The notes: generated by a model not told the origin, from the sequence alone. 64,000 nt of DNA from Rhizobium sp. ARZ01 (GCF_014851675.1 NZ_JACVAE010000003.1:248001-312000), one strand, 5' to 3'. Shown: positions 20,792 to 29,573, counted from the stretch's first letter. Numbers and translations: made by a program.

Positions 20792-20826
20792 AAAGAGGCC
20801 GGCGGAGTTTTCCGCCGGCCTCTTTT
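20792..20826. terminator. Strong bidirectional terminator between purU and the puuB-like gene
   Basis: A 15-bp stem (AAAGAGGCCGGCGGA at 20792-20806 and its complement at 20811-20825... arms meet a GTTT loop) is followed by TTTATTT on the plus strand and preceded by an A-run that gives T residues on the minus strand. It serves both convergent genes. Confidence 0.85.
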
Positions 20827-20844
20827 ATTTGGCCTGTTCTAGGC

Positions 20845-22152
20845 TCAGAGCCCGAAGGCGTCCTTGAACTGGTACCACCAGGAGCCTATCGTCGAGTACT
20901 GCGCGCGGAACATGCGCCCGCCGGGGAAGGGGATCCAGGGCAGCTTCTCGAACTGGCTGAAGCGGCTGGCGTCGCCGTGGATCGCCTCGCTCAGGATCTT
21001 GCCGAACAGGTGCGAGCCGGTGACGCCGTGGCCGCTGTAGCCGTGGGCGAAATAGGTGTTCTTGCCGATCTTGCCCATCTGCGGCACGCGCGAGAAGGAC
21101 AGGGCGAAATTGCCGCTCCAGGCATAGTCGATCTTCACGCCCTTCAGCGAGGGGAAGACTTTTTCCATGTTGGGACGGATCTTCGCCCGCACGTCGGCCG
21201 GGTCGGTGCCGCCGTAGACTGTACCACCGCCGAAGATCAGGCGCTTGTCGGCGGAAAGCCTGAAATAGTCGAGGATGTAGCGTACGTCCTCGACGCACAT
21301 GTCGTTCGGGATCAGCGCATCGGCGCGCGCGCCGAGCGGTTCGGTCGCGACCATCTGGGTAGAGACCGGCATGACGCGGGAAACGAGCTTCGGCACGACA
21401 TGGCCCAGATAGGCGTTGCCGCAGAGCACAGCGATCTTGGCGGTCACGCGGCCCTTGGCGGTATGGATGACCGGCTTTTCCGCCTCATGTTCGACCTTCG
21501 TCACCGGCGACTGTTCGTAGACGACGCCACCAAGCGATTCCAGCGCTTTGGCTTCGCCAAGCACGAGGTTCAGCGGGTGCATATGGCCGCCGGTCGTGTC
21601 CAGCATGCCGCCGACATAGGCATCGGTGTTGACGAGCTTGCGGATCGCCTCCTTGTCGAGGAGCTGATGGTCGTCCATGCCATAGCTCTTCCACAGCGCC
21701 TTCTTGTGCTCCAGCTCGCGCATGTGGGCGGCGGTGTAGGCAGCGTAGATGTTGCCATCCTTCAGATCGCAGTCGATGCCGTACTGGTTGACGATGCGGC
21801 GGATGATCTTGCCGCCCTCCTGCACGAGCGAACCGACGAAGGCCCCGGCTGAGTCGCCGTAGCGGCGCTTGATCGTGTCGAGGCTGGCGTTGAGGCCGTT
21901 GACGACCTGGCCGCCGTTGCGGCCCGAGGCGCCCCAACCGATGCCGGCGCCCTCGACGACGACGACCTTGTAGCCTTTCTCGGCGAGGTGGATTGCGGTC
22001 GACATGCCCGAATAGCCGGCGCCGAGGACTGCGACGTCGGCCTCGACGGCGCCTTCCAGTACCCTCGGCGTGCGGATGATGTTGCGGGAGGCGGCGTAGT
22101 AGCTATCGGGATAGCTGCCGTCGCCGGCATAGGACTTTGCGTTGTTTGCCAT
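20845..22152 (-). CDS. puuB: FAD-dependent gamma-glutamylputrescine oxidase-like oxidoreductase
   Basis: A 435-residue DAO-family flavoenzyme. The FAD motif AVLGAGYSGMSTAIHLAEKG (41-60) is followed by GIGWGASGRNGGQV, and the C-terminal GYSGHGVTGSHLFGK closes the flavin site. The start ATG (22150-22152) overlaps the TGA of the glutamine-synthetase-like gene by one base (TGATG), so the two products are made together. That pairing is the hallmark of the gamma-glutamylated polyamine pathway: PuuA glutamylates putrescine and PuuB oxidises the product. The exact amine is not proved by sequence. Confidence 0.85.
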   Translation of the reverse strand: MANNAKSYAGDGSYPDSYYAASRNIIRTPRVLEGAVEADVAVLGAGYSGMSTAIHLAEKGYKVVVVEGAGIGWGASGRNGGQVVNGLNASLDTIKRRYGDSAGAFVGSLVQEGGKIIRRIVNQYGIDCDLKDGNIYAAYTAAHMRELEHKKALWKSYGMDDHQLLDKEAIRKLVNTDAYVGGMLDTTGGHMHPLNLVLGEAKALESLGGVVYEQSPVTKVEHEAEKPVIHTAKGRVTAKIAVLCGNAYLGHVVPKLVSRVMPVSTQMVATEPLGARADALIPNDMCVEDVRYILDYFRLSADKRLIFGGGTVYGGTDPADVRAKIRPNMEKVFPSLKGVKIDYAWSGNFALSFSRVPQMGKIGKNTYFAHGYSGHGVTGSHLFGKILSEAIHGDASRFSQFEKLPWIPFPGGRMFRAQYSTIGSWWYQFKDAFGL

Positions 22153-23501
22153 CAGACGATTTCCAGATAAGCGCTGAATTCGAAGTCGGTGACCTGTTCG
22201 GCGAAGCCGGCGAGCTCCTGCCGCTTGCAGGCGATCAACATGGAGCGGAGATCGGGGTCGAAGATCTCCGAGACGATCGAGCCGTTTTCGAAGGCGGTGA
22301 CGGCTGAGCCCCATTCGCTGGGAATGCGCGGCGCCTTGGTCTGGTAGGCGCGGCCCGTAACCGGCGCAGGCGGCTCCCACTTGTTGCGGATGCCCATCAG
22401 TGCGGCGCCGAGGATGCCGGCCATGACGAGGTAGGGGTTGGCGTCGGCGCCGGCGACGCGGTGCTCGATGCGGCGCGCCGAAGGCTTGCCGCCCGGAATG
22501 CGGATGGCCGCGGTGCGGTTCTCATAACCCCAGGTGATGGAGGTGGGCGCATGGGTGTCGGGGCGCAGGCGGCGGTAGGAGTTGAAGTGCGGGGCAAAGA
22601 GCAGTGTCGTCTCGGCCATGCCGCGCGTCAGCCCGGCGACCGCATGGCGCATGATATCGGAACCCTGCTCGGTGCCGTCGTCGAAGACGTTGCGGCCATC
22701 CTCGTCGATCAGGCTGAAATGCATGTGCATGCCGCTGCCGGAGCGCAGACCGTAGGGCTTGGCCATGAAGGTGGCAGCCAGGCCGTGCTTGCGCGCCACG
22801 CCCTTGATGATGCGTTTGAAGAACAGTGCGTCATCGGCGGCCTTCAGCGGGTCGTCGGAATGCACAAGGTTGATCTCGAACTGACCGATGCCGTTTTCCG
22901 CCACGGCGGAGTCGGCCGGCACGTTCTGCCGCTCGCATTCGGCATAGACATCCGAGAAGAACTGGCCGAAGTCGTCGAGTTCGTCGATCGAAAGGATCGC
23001 ATCGGAATCCAGCCGCTTGCCGGTATAGGGCGAGATCGGCGGCTCGGCATGGTCCGGTTCCGGATCGATGAGATAGAATTCCATTTCGGAGGCCACGACC
23101 GGACGCAGGCCCAGGTCATGGTATTGGCGCACGATATGGGCCAGCGCCTGGCGCGGATCGGCCAGGAACGGCTCGCCCGTTTCCTTGAACAGCCAGAGCG
23201 GCACGACCGCGCTCGGCTTCAGCGTCCAGTTCACCGGTAGCGCGCCGCGCCCGGTTGGACTGCAGATGCCGTCCATGTCGCCGCTGGCAAAGACGTGCGA
23301 GGAGCCGACGATGTCTTCGCCCCATACGTCGACGCCCACGATCGACAGCGGCATGCGGATCCCGCCATCAAGGACCTTCTTTGCCTGGTTCACCGGCACG
23401 CGCTTGCCGCGCAGGATGCCGTTCAGGTCGCAGACGACCGCCTGGATGCTCTCGACCGACTCCGCGTTGGTGAGCCAATCGTTCCCCTCAGTTTCAGACA
23501 T
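22152..23501 (-). CDS. puuA: Glutamine synthetase family protein, gamma-glutamylputrescine synthetase-like
   Basis: About 449 residues with the glutamine-synthetase fold: EMEFYLIDP metal site, AENGIGQFEINL, HMHFSL, the NSYRRLRPDTHAPTS loop and RIEHRVAGADANPYL. Spacing and the short N-terminus resemble PuuA-type ligases, not GlnA. It would join glutamate to an amine using ATP. I chose ATG 23501 because GGAAAAAAC before it is a reasonable ribosome-binding site; an ATG four codons earlier lacks one. A promoter and a 10-bp palindrome lie just upstream, facing the GntR gene, so repression relieved by the amine is likely. Confidence 0.85.
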   Translation of the reverse strand: MSETEGNDWLTNAESVESIQAVVCDLNGILRGKRVPVNQAKKVLDGGIRMPLSIVGVDVWGEDIVGSSHVFASGDMDGICSPTGRGALPVNWTLKPSAVVPLWLFKETGEPFLADPRQALAHIVRQYHDLGLRPVVASEMEFYLIDPEPDHAEPPISPYTGKRLDSDAILSIDELDDFGQFFSDVYAECERQNVPADSAVAENGIGQFEINLVHSDDPLKAADDALFFKRIIKGVARKHGLAATFMAKPYGLRSGSGMHMHFSLIDEDGRNVFDDGTEQGSDIMRHAVAGLTRGMAETTLLFAPHFNSYRRLRPDTHAPTSITWGYENRTAAIRIPGGKPSARRIEHRVAGADANPYLVMAGILGAALMGIRNKWEPPAPVTGRAYQTKAPRIPSEWGSAVTAFENGSIVSEIFDPDLRSMLIACKRQELAGFAEQVTDFEFSAYLEIV

Positions 23502-23529
23502 TGTTTTTTCCATATCACATATTGATTTT

Positions 23530-23575
23530 TGTGATCACATTTTTAATATATGCACACTTTCTTGTTGCCGGTCAA
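23530..23575 (-). promoter_or_regulatory. puuA promoter with overlapping palindromic operator
   Basis: On the minus strand TTGACC (23570-23575) and CATATA (23547-23552) are separated by 17 bases, a sigma-70-like layout. The perfect palindrome TGTGATCACA (23530-23539) sits right after the -10, where a bound repressor would block initiation. A further half-site TATCACAT lies nearby at 23513-23520. The divergent GntR-family gene is the obvious candidate regulator. Confidence 0.5.
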
Positions 23576-23646
23576 GCTGGTAAGACCGGGACGAGAAGGA
23601 CGCGGCTCCGCAACTGGCCGCGTCCTTTGCCGGTCAGGAGGGAACG

Positions 23647-24345
23647 TTGGGAGCATTGAAGCTGCAGCCGCTAGTGCGGCCGGACGGAATGACCACGCAT
23701 GAATATGCGCACCGGCGGCTGCGCCAGGCGATTATGGTCGGCTCCATCCGCCCGGGTGAGGCCCTGACGATTCGCGGCATCGCCGAAGCGATGGAAAGCA
23801 GTCCCACTCCGGTTCGCGAAGCCTTGCGCCGCCTGTCCTCGGAAGGGGCGCTGAAGGTGCTCGACAACCGGCGCATCATGGTGCCGAGGATGACGGCCGA
23901 TCGCTTCGGCGAACTGATCGCCCTTCGCACCGTCCTTGAGCAGCACGCAGCCCGGCGCGCCGTCGACCATATCACCGAAAAGCAGATCGATCGGCTGGTG
24001 GAGATCGACAAGGCGCAGGACGAGGCCATCGCCCGCAAGGACAGTGCCACCGCCCTTCTGTTGTTGAACCAGGAATTTCATCGCACGCTCTACACGGCCA
24101 ATCCCGACCAGATCATCATGCCGATGGTCGAGAGTGTCTGGCTGCAGCTCGGTCCCTTCCTCGGCATTGCCATGGAGTATGTGGAGCAGCTCTATTTCGT
24201 CGACCGCCACCGGGAGGCGATCGCGGCGCTGCGCAAGCGCGACGAGGATGGTGTCGCCGCCGCGATCGGAGCCGATATCCGGGAAGGTATCGGTGGCTTC
24301 GAGCGCGCCGCGATCGAAAACCTGCTGCGGCTTGCGGGGCAATAG
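23647..24345 (+). CDS. GntR-family (FadR/FCD) transcriptional regulator
   Basis: A 232-residue regulator. An N-terminal winged helix (about 14-75, with TIRGIAEAMESSPTPVREAL as recognition region) is followed by an all-helical FCD ligand domain (about 85-220, with LRTVLEQHAARRAVDHI and NQEFHRTLYTA metal-site-like histidine). The start is TTG at 23647, supported by a perfect AGGAGG five bases upstream; the first ATG would cut into the DNA-binding domain. It is divergent from puuA and likely represses the puuAB-like operon through the TGTGATCACA palindrome. Confidence 0.9.
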   Translation: MGALKLQPLVRPDGMTTHEYAHRRLRQAIMVGSIRPGEALTIRGIAEAMESSPTPVREALRRLSSEGALKVLDNRRIMVPRMTADRFGELIALRTVLEQHAARRAVDHITEKQIDRLVEIDKAQDEAIARKDSATALLLLNQEFHRTLYTANPDQIIMPMVESVWLQLGPFLGIAMEYVEQLYFVDRHREAIAALRKRDEDGVAAAIGADIREGIGGFERAAIENLLRLAGQ

Positions 24346-24492
24346 CTCCGCTCATCGACGCCCGGCAATGCCAGGCGCGTTTGGGTTGGACGGGCGCAGT
24401 GCGCCTTGGCATGATCTTTTGAAGGTCGTTGCAAGCTTGGGCGAAGCGAGCTGATCGCATCGCCGGCAATTGCAGAGAAAGGATCGATCGCC

Positions 24493-25260
24493 ATGTCGTT
24501 TCCCTTGTTCAATCTCGCCGGCAGACGGGCCTTGGTCACCGGCTCCGGGCAGGGCATCGGGTTTGCCATTGCGGAGGGACTGGCCGCGCACGGGGCGAGC
24601 GTGGTGCTCAACGGCCGTTCGGCCGAGAAGCTTGCCGGCGCCGTCCAAGTGTTGCGTGACAAGGGATATCTGGCACAGGCAGCGCCCTTCGATGTCACCG
24701 ACGGTGCGGCGGCGGCGCAGATGGTGGCGCTGATCGAGGCGGAGACGGGGCCGGTCGACATCCTCGTCAACAACGCCGGCATGCAGTTTCGTGCGCCGCT
24801 GGAGGACTTTCCGGTCGAGAAGTGGGACGAGCTTCTACGCACCAATGTATCGAGCGTCTTCCATGTCTCCCGCGCCGTCGCCCGTCACATGATAGAACGC
24901 GGGCGGGGCAAGATCATCAACATCGCCTCGGCGCAGAGCGAACTGGCTCGCCCGGGCATCGCTCCCTATACCGCGACCAAGGGCGCCGTGCGCAATCTCA
25001 CGCGCGGCATGTGTGCCGACTGGGCGAGGCACGGGCTGCAGATCAACGCCATCGCACCCGGCTATTTCAAGACGCCGCTCAACAAGGCGCTGGTCGAGGA
25101 CCCGGAATTTTCCGCCTGGCTGGAGAAGCGAACGCCGGCAGGGCGCTGGGGCGAGGTCGGCGAGCTTGTCGGCGCCGCCGTCTTCCTTGCTTCGGACGCA
25201 TCCTCCTTCGTCAACGGCCACACGCTCTATGTCGATGGCGGCATCACCACGTCGGTTTGA
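24493..25260 (+). CDS. SDR oxidoreductase, gluconate 5-dehydrogenase-like
   Basis: A 255-residue short-chain dehydrogenase. The cofactor motif TGSGQGIG is at 16-23, NNAG at 93-96, and the triad Ser146-Tyr159-Lys163 in NIASAQSELARPGIAPYTAT. The SLFDLSGR-like N-terminus (FPLFNLAGRRALVTG) and the GYFKTPLNKALVEDP segment are characteristic of gluconate 5-dehydrogenases (IdnO/Gno), which interconvert gluconate and 5-ketogluconate. There is no gluconate kinase or dehydratase nearby, so the true substrate is uncertain. It lies 147 bases after the GntR gene and 89 before the DadA-like gene, all on one strand. Confidence 0.85.
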   Translation: MSFPLFNLAGRRALVTGSGQGIGFAIAEGLAAHGASVVLNGRSAEKLAGAVQVLRDKGYLAQAAPFDVTDGAAAAQMVALIEAETGPVDILVNNAGMQFRAPLEDFPVEKWDELLRTNVSSVFHVSRAVARHMIERGRGKIINIASAQSELARPGIAPYTATKGAVRNLTRGMCADWARHGLQINAIAPGYFKTPLNKALVEDPEFSAWLEKRTPAGRWGEVGELVGAAVFLASDASSFVNGHTLYVDGGITTSV

Positions 25261-25349
25261 CGAAGTAATCCTGCTGTGAACGTCTTGCGTCCTCATCCCG
25301 CCGGGTGCATTGATCCTTGCAACGAAAGCGAGACCTTGAGGCGAAGTAC

Positions 25350-26603
25350 ATGAAAACGGATGTCATCGTTCTGGGCGCGGGCGTCGTCGGCATTTCGACG
25401 GCGATCCATCTGGCGCGGCGGGGAAAATCGGTCGTTCTAGTCGACCGGCGTGGCCCTGCAGAGGAGACATCCTACGGAAATGCCGGGTTGATCCAGCGCG
25501 AAGGCGTCTACCCCTACGGCTTTCCGCACGATTTCGGCGCACTGTTCCGCTACGCCCTGAACAACACGATCGATGCGCACTACCACCTGTCCGCGCTGCC
25601 CGGCCTTGTGCCGTTTCTCGCCCGCTACTGGTGGCATTCCGGCTTCCGGCAACACCAGAGCATCGCTCATATGTATGCACCGCTGATCGAGCATTCGATC
25701 AGCGAGCACGCCGACCTGATCAACGCCTCCGGCGCCGGCGATCTGGTCCGCAAGGACGGCTGGATTAAAGTGTTCCGCACCGAGAAGGCACGCGATGCGG
25801 CCTATGCGGAAGCAGAACAGTGGTCGGCAAAGTTCGGGGTCAATCACCAGAAGCTGACAGCTGCCGAGATGAAACAGGTCGAGCCGGATATCCGGGCAGA
25901 ACTCACCGGCGGCCTGCGCTGGACCGACCCCTGGTCGATCCTTGATCCGGGCGGACTGTTGAAGGCTTACGTCAAGTATTTCCAGTCGCTGGGCGGTACG
26001 CTGGTCGCGGGCGATGCTGCAACGATCGAGCATGTCCTGGAGGGTGAAGGCTGGCGAATCGCGACGCCGGAGGGGCCGCTGGAGGGCCGCGACGTCGTCG
26101 TTGCGCTTGGACCCTGGGCGGACACCGTGACGCGGAAGCTCGGCTATCACTTCCCGCTCGCGGTCAAGCGCGGCTACCACATGCACTATGGTGCGGCTGA
26201 AGGTGCCAAGCTGAACAACTGGGTTCTCGACGCCGAGCGCGGCTATTTCCTCGCGCCGATGAACCGTGGCGTCCGACTGACGACCGGTGCGGAATTCGCC
26301 AAGCGCGACGCCCGCAAGACGCCGGTCCAGCTTCGTCGCGCCGAGAAGGTCGCGCGCGAATTCTTCCCGCTCGCCGAGCGCCGGGACGAGGAGCCCTGGA
26401 TGGGGGCGCGGCCCTGCACGCCGGACATGATGCCGATCATCGGCAAGGCGCCGCGTCACGCCGGCCTGTGGTTCGCCTTCGGCCATGCCCATCACGGCAT
26501 GACGCTCGGACCGATCACCGGACGTGTGCTGGCGGAAAAGATGCTGGGCGAACGCACCGTCCTCAACATCGGCCCCTACCGGCCCGAGCGCTTCCTGGCC
26601 TGA
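25350..26603 (+). CDS. D-amino acid dehydrogenase-like FAD oxidoreductase (DadA family)
   Basis: A 417-residue DAO-fold flavoprotein. The FAD motif VIVLGAGVVGISTAIHLA (5-22) and a C-terminal FGHAHHGMTLGPITGR segment match DadA-type D-amino acid dehydrogenases, which pass electrons to quinones. The ATG at 25350 is preceded by GAGGCGAA at the right distance; upstream in-frame codons are not needed for the fold. It follows the SDR gene on the same strand and converges on the Lrp-family gene. A link to D-lysine entry into the neighbouring lysine pathway is possible but unproven. Confidence 0.85.
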   Translation: MKTDVIVLGAGVVGISTAIHLARRGKSVVLVDRRGPAEETSYGNAGLIQREGVYPYGFPHDFGALFRYALNNTIDAHYHLSALPGLVPFLARYWWHSGFRQHQSIAHMYAPLIEHSISEHADLINASGAGDLVRKDGWIKVFRTEKARDAAYAEAEQWSAKFGVNHQKLTAAEMKQVEPDIRAELTGGLRWTDPWSILDPGGLLKAYVKYFQSLGGTLVAGDAATIEHVLEGEGWRIATPEGPLEGRDVVVALGPWADTVTRKLGYHFPLAVKRGYHMHYGAAEGAKLNNWVLDAERGYFLAPMNRGVRLTTGAEFAKRDARKTPVQLRRAEKVAREFFPLAERRDEEPWMGARPCTPDMMPIIGKAPRHAGLWFAFGHAHHGMTLGPITGRVLAEKMLGERTVLNIGPYRPERFLA

Positions 26604-26701
26604 TCCAGGCCGGAGCAAGTCTGGCAAAAGTTGCGGTGCAGCTTTGTGCACGGAACCGCGTTGAAGTGCGATTCCGCAGCTTCGAGAGCGACGGAAACGC
26701 C

Positions 26702-27133
26702 CTAACGGCTGATCCGCGTCGACAAGATGATCGAGGAGAGCGTGCGCTCCACGCCCTCGATTGCGCCGATGCGGTCGATCAGATGGTCGAGTTCGGCGAT
26801 GGACGCCGCAGCCACGATGGCAATCAGGTCGAAGGTCCCCGAGACGGAGTGCAGCGCGCGCACCTCCGCAATGGCGTGCAGCTCGGTCGTGATACGCGAA
26901 AGCGTCTTCGGCGCGATCGTGATCAGCACATGCGCCTTCACCATTCCGCCTTCGTACTCGTCCGACAGGCGCACGCCATAACCGGTGATCACTCCATCCC
27001 GCTCCAGCCGTTCGATCTTGGCCTGCACGGTCGTGCGCGACAGGCCGAGCTTGCGCGCGATCGTTGCTGTCTGCTCCCGGGCGTTTTCACTGAGGATGGC
27101 GAGGAGCTCGCGATCCTTTGCGTTTAACGTCAT
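26702..27133 (-). CDS. Lrp/AsnC-family regulator, probable lysine-pathway regulator
   Basis: A 143-residue Lrp/AsnC protein. The helix-turn-helix covers about residues 3-50 (TATIARKLGLSRTTVQAKI), followed by a RAM effector-binding domain (LHAIAEVRALHSVSGTFDLI). I chose ATG 27133; ATGs at 27142 and 27154 are in frame, but the last falls inside an inverted repeat that looks like the operator. It is divergent from the lysine 6-dehydrogenase-like gene 124 bases away, so lysine-responsive control of that gene is likely. Confidence 0.88.
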   Translation of the reverse strand: MTLNAKDRELLAILSENAREQTATIARKLGLSRTTVQAKIERLERDGVITGYGVRLSDEYEGGMVKAHVLITIAPKTLSRITTELHAIAEVRALHSVSGTFDLIAIVAAASIAELDHLIDRIGAIEGVERTLSSIILSTRISR

Positions 27134-27151
27134 TATGCTCATTAAAGTCGT

Positions 27152-27180
27152 CATATTGCCGATATCGATGATGCAATATG
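27152..27180. promoter_or_regulatory. Inverted repeat between Lrp gene and lysine dehydrogenase gene
   Basis: CATATTGC (27152-27159) and GCAATATG (27173-27180) are a perfect 8-bp inverted repeat with a 13-base AT-rich spacer. The size fits an Lrp/AsnC dimer site on one DNA face. Position just upstream of the chosen Lrp start and in front of the divergent gene suggests both autoregulation and pathway control. Confidence 0.5.
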
Positions 27181-27257
27181 CCAGATCCGAAGCTATGAAT
27201 CGACAGAAATCGGCGAGAAAATGCCCTGGTCAGTTTATCGCTTTCAGGGGAAGCAAC

Positions 27258-28361
27258 ATGAAAGAAATCGTCGTCATCGGCGCGGGCAAGATCGGTTCCA
27301 CCATTGCGCGGCTGCTCGCGCACAGCGGGGACTACAAGGTCACCGTCGCCGACCGTTCCGCCGAACAGCTCACGGCCATCGAAGAGCACAAGGCCGTCAT
27401 CACCGCCGTCGTCGACATCGCCGACAGCAAGGCACTGGTCGAGCTGCTGAAGGGCAAGTTCGCCGTTCTCAGCGCTGCCCCCTATCACCTGACCGTCGCG
27501 ATCGCCGAAGCTGCGGCTGCCGCCGGCATCCATTACCTCGACCTCACCGAAGACGTCGAATCCACCCGCGCCGTCAAGCGCATCGCCGCCAAGGCCGAGA
27601 CCGCCTTCATCCCGCAGTGCGGCCTGGCACCGGGCTTCATCTCCATCTGCGCCAATGACCTCGCCAGCCGCTTCGACACGCTGGAGAGCGTGCGCATGCG
27701 CGTCGGCGCCCTGCCGCAGTACCCGTCGAACGCGCTCAACTACAACCTCACCTGGAGCACGGACGGCGTCATCAACGAGTACATCGAGCCCTGCGAGGCG
27801 ATCGTTGAAGGCTCGCTGATCGAAGTCCCGGCCCTGGAAGAGCGCGAAGAATTCTCGCTCGACGGCGTCACCTATGAAGCCTTCAACACTTCCGGTGGCC
27901 TCGGCACGCTGTGCGAGACGCTGGAAGGCAAGGTTCGCACGCTGAACTACAAGACGATCCGCTATCCGGGCCACGCCGCGATCATGAAGGCGCTGCTCAA
28001 CGACCTCGGCCTGCGTCACCGCCGCGAAGTGCTGAAGGACATCTTCGAGAACGCGCTGCCGACCACCACCCAGGACGTCGTGATCATCTTCGTCACCGTC
28101 TCGGGCCGCAAGGACGGCCGCCTGATCCAGGAAACCTACGCCAACAAGGTCTACAGCGCCGTCATCGCCGGGCAGATGCACTCGGCGATCCAGATCACTA
28201 CGGCAGGCTCGATCTGCGCAGTGCTCGACATGCTGGCTGACGGCTCGCTACGCGCCAAGGGCTTCGTCAAGCAGGAAGAAATCGGCCTCGACGCCTTCCT
28301 CGCCAACCGCTTCGGCCACTATTACGCACAGGACCAGCACGGCGCCCGCGCGGCGAGCTGA
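27258..28361 (+). CDS. Saccharopine dehydrogenase-fold protein, probable L-lysine 6-dehydrogenase
   Basis: A 367-residue protein. The N-terminal Rossmann domain begins KEIVVIGAGKIGSTIARLL. The central Lys-binding-type domain has FIPQCGLAPGFISICANDLA and RVGALPQYPSNALNYNLTWS. Length and layout match the rhizobial/Agrobacterium L-lysine 6-dehydrogenases, which deaminate the epsilon carbon of lysine to 2-aminoadipate 6-semialdehyde. Saccharopine reductases share the fold, so the assignment rests mainly on context: a divergent Lrp gene and downstream amaB, aminotransferase and hglS. The ATG at 27258 has AGGGG upstream. A strong terminator follows. Confidence 0.78.
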   Translation: MKEIVVIGAGKIGSTIARLLAHSGDYKVTVADRSAEQLTAIEEHKAVITAVVDIADSKALVELLKGKFAVLSAAPYHLTVAIAEAAAAAGIHYLDLTEDVESTRAVKRIAAKAETAFIPQCGLAPGFISICANDLASRFDTLESVRMRVGALPQYPSNALNYNLTWSTDGVINEYIEPCEAIVEGSLIEVPALEEREEFSLDGVTYEAFNTSGGLGTLCETLEGKVRTLNYKTIRYPGHAAIMKALLNDLGLRHRREVLKDIFENALPTTTQDVVIIFVTVSGRKDGRLIQETYANKVYSAVIAGQMHSAIQITTAGSICAVLDMLADGSLRAKGFVKQEEIGLDAFLANRFGHYYAQDQHGARAAS

Positions 28362-28422
28362 GCCATCGCATCACCACAGCCGCATAGCCACTAAACATGG
28401 TGAGCGCCGCTGTAACCACTTC

Positions 28423-28455
28423 ACCCACGCAAATGAATTTTTGCGTGGGTTTTTT
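28423..28455 (+). terminator. Rho-independent terminator of the lysine dehydrogenase gene
   Basis: An 11-bp stem (ACCCACGCAAA, 28423-28433, with its complement at 28440-28450) closes on a six-base loop and runs into six T residues (28450-28455). It is the clearest intrinsic terminator in the window. Confidence 0.92.
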
Positions 28456-28568
28456 GTGGCAAAGTACGAAAGGAAGCGGCTAATCGGGCAACCGCGACCA
28501 CCATCCTCACATTGAAGCGTGCTATAAAGGCCAAGCCACAGACCGCACATGTCAACCGGGATACGGAA

Positions 28569-28949
28569 TTGAAAAACACCAGAGACAATGAACTCGTCGA
28601 TCGGCGCAGTGCCGCAGCCAATGCAAAAGCTGCTCTACTTGAAGCCTATCGTGCCGCAAAGACTGCCGCAGAACCGACCCAGCAAGCCCGTCAGGCAGAG
28701 CGCCAGGCTATCGCCGCGGCCAGGGAAGAACGGCGCGCCAATCGGGAGCGGGTAAAGATCGAGGAGCGGGAGCGTCTACAGGCCGAGGCGGCAGAGCGCG
28801 AGGCCGCGATCGCGGCCGCCGCGAGAGCCGACATCGAAGCACGCGAGGCGGCCGAGAAAGACCGAATTGCCCGTGTGATAGAGGACGAGGCCGCTCGCAA
28901 GGCCGAACGCGATCGGCGTTACGCCAATCGCAAAGCGAGACAAAAATAG
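28569..28949 (+). CDS. DUF6481-like Ala/Arg/Glu-rich helical protein
   Basis: About 126 residues, almost entirely one charged helix: AAANAKAALLEAYRAAK, then alternating Arg/Glu/Ala heptads to the end (RRYANRKARQK). Composition and layout resemble the DUF6481 family of short proteins common in Alphaproteobacteria, whose function is unknown. No ATG fits the conserved start. A TTG at 28569 begins the family-like LKNTRDNELVDRR segment, and another TTG at 28512 would add 19 residues. TATAAA at 28523 could serve as a -10. A hairpin follows the stop. It is unrelated in function to its lysine-pathway neighbours as far as can be seen. Confidence 0.7.
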   Translation: MKNTRDNELVDRRSAAANAKAALLEAYRAAKTAAEPTQQARQAERQAIAAAREERRANRERVKIEERERLQAEAAEREAAIAAAARADIEAREAAEKDRIARVIEDEAARKAERDRRYANRKARQK

Positions 28950-28989
28950 CCGTCTCTCGGTTCCCCGTTAGCACAAGGCCAAATGGCTG

Positions 28990-29016
28990 TGCCCCGACTT
29001 GCTCGGGGCATTTTCG
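28990..29016 (+). terminator. Terminator after the DUF6481-like gene
   Basis: TGCCCCGA (28990-28997) pairs with TCGGGGCA (29003-29010) around a CTTGC loop, followed by TTTTCG. It lies 41 bases after the stop codon. Confidence 0.7.
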
Positions 29017-29108
29017 TTTGCGACTGATCTGACCGTGCGATCCGGCTTGGGATTTTTTGGCACGCTCTGTATTGTCCTGCCCGAGAGGCAGGCGCGGTGA
29101 GGGACGAG

Positions 29109-29492
29109 ATGCATAGCGGTGGTTGCCTGTGCGGCTGGATCAGATTCGAGGCGATAGGCCCGGCCGAAAGGCCGCACACCTGCTCTTGCAAGATGTGCCA
29201 ACGACACACCGGTGCGCTGACAGCCGCGTGGGTCGAGTTTCCGCGTGACCGCGTGCGGTGGACCGGACCTGGGGGAGAGCCGTCAACCTTCAGATCATCA
29301 GCCTATTCCAGCCGTGCCTTCTGCGGAAAATGCGGAAGCTCGATCGGTGCAGTCGACGAGGACCCGACGATCGCACTCCTTGTTGGCGGCTTTGATGAAG
29401 CAGATGGCGATGGGCTGATGCCGGCGTATCACTCCTTCGAAGACGGGCGACCACTATGGTGGTGCGTCGGCGTGAAGGACGGAGCGGCCTAA
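29109..29492 (+). CDS. GFA/CENP-V family zinc-binding protein
   Basis: A 127-residue protein of the family that includes the glutathione-dependent formaldehyde-activating enzyme Gfa. The zinc cysteines are all present: CLC near residue 5, CSCKMCQRHTG at about 30-40, and FCGKCGSSIG at about 75. Most family members have no proven activity, so a formaldehyde role should not be assumed. The ATG at 29109 has AGGGACG upstream. It stands alone between two hairpins. Confidence 0.85.
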   Translation: MHSGGCLCGWIRFEAIGPAERPHTCSCKMCQRHTGALTAAWVEFPRDRVRWTGPGGEPSTFRSSAYSSRAFCGKCGSSIGAVDEDPTIALLVGGFDEADGDGLMPAYHSFEDGRPLWWCVGVKDGAA

Positions 29493-29573
29493 GCGGTTTC
29501 AGCCCGTTCAGAAATGAAGTCTGCAAACCACGATACGAAATCTCCTGACCGCTTACGGGCGGAGGTGCGAAAG

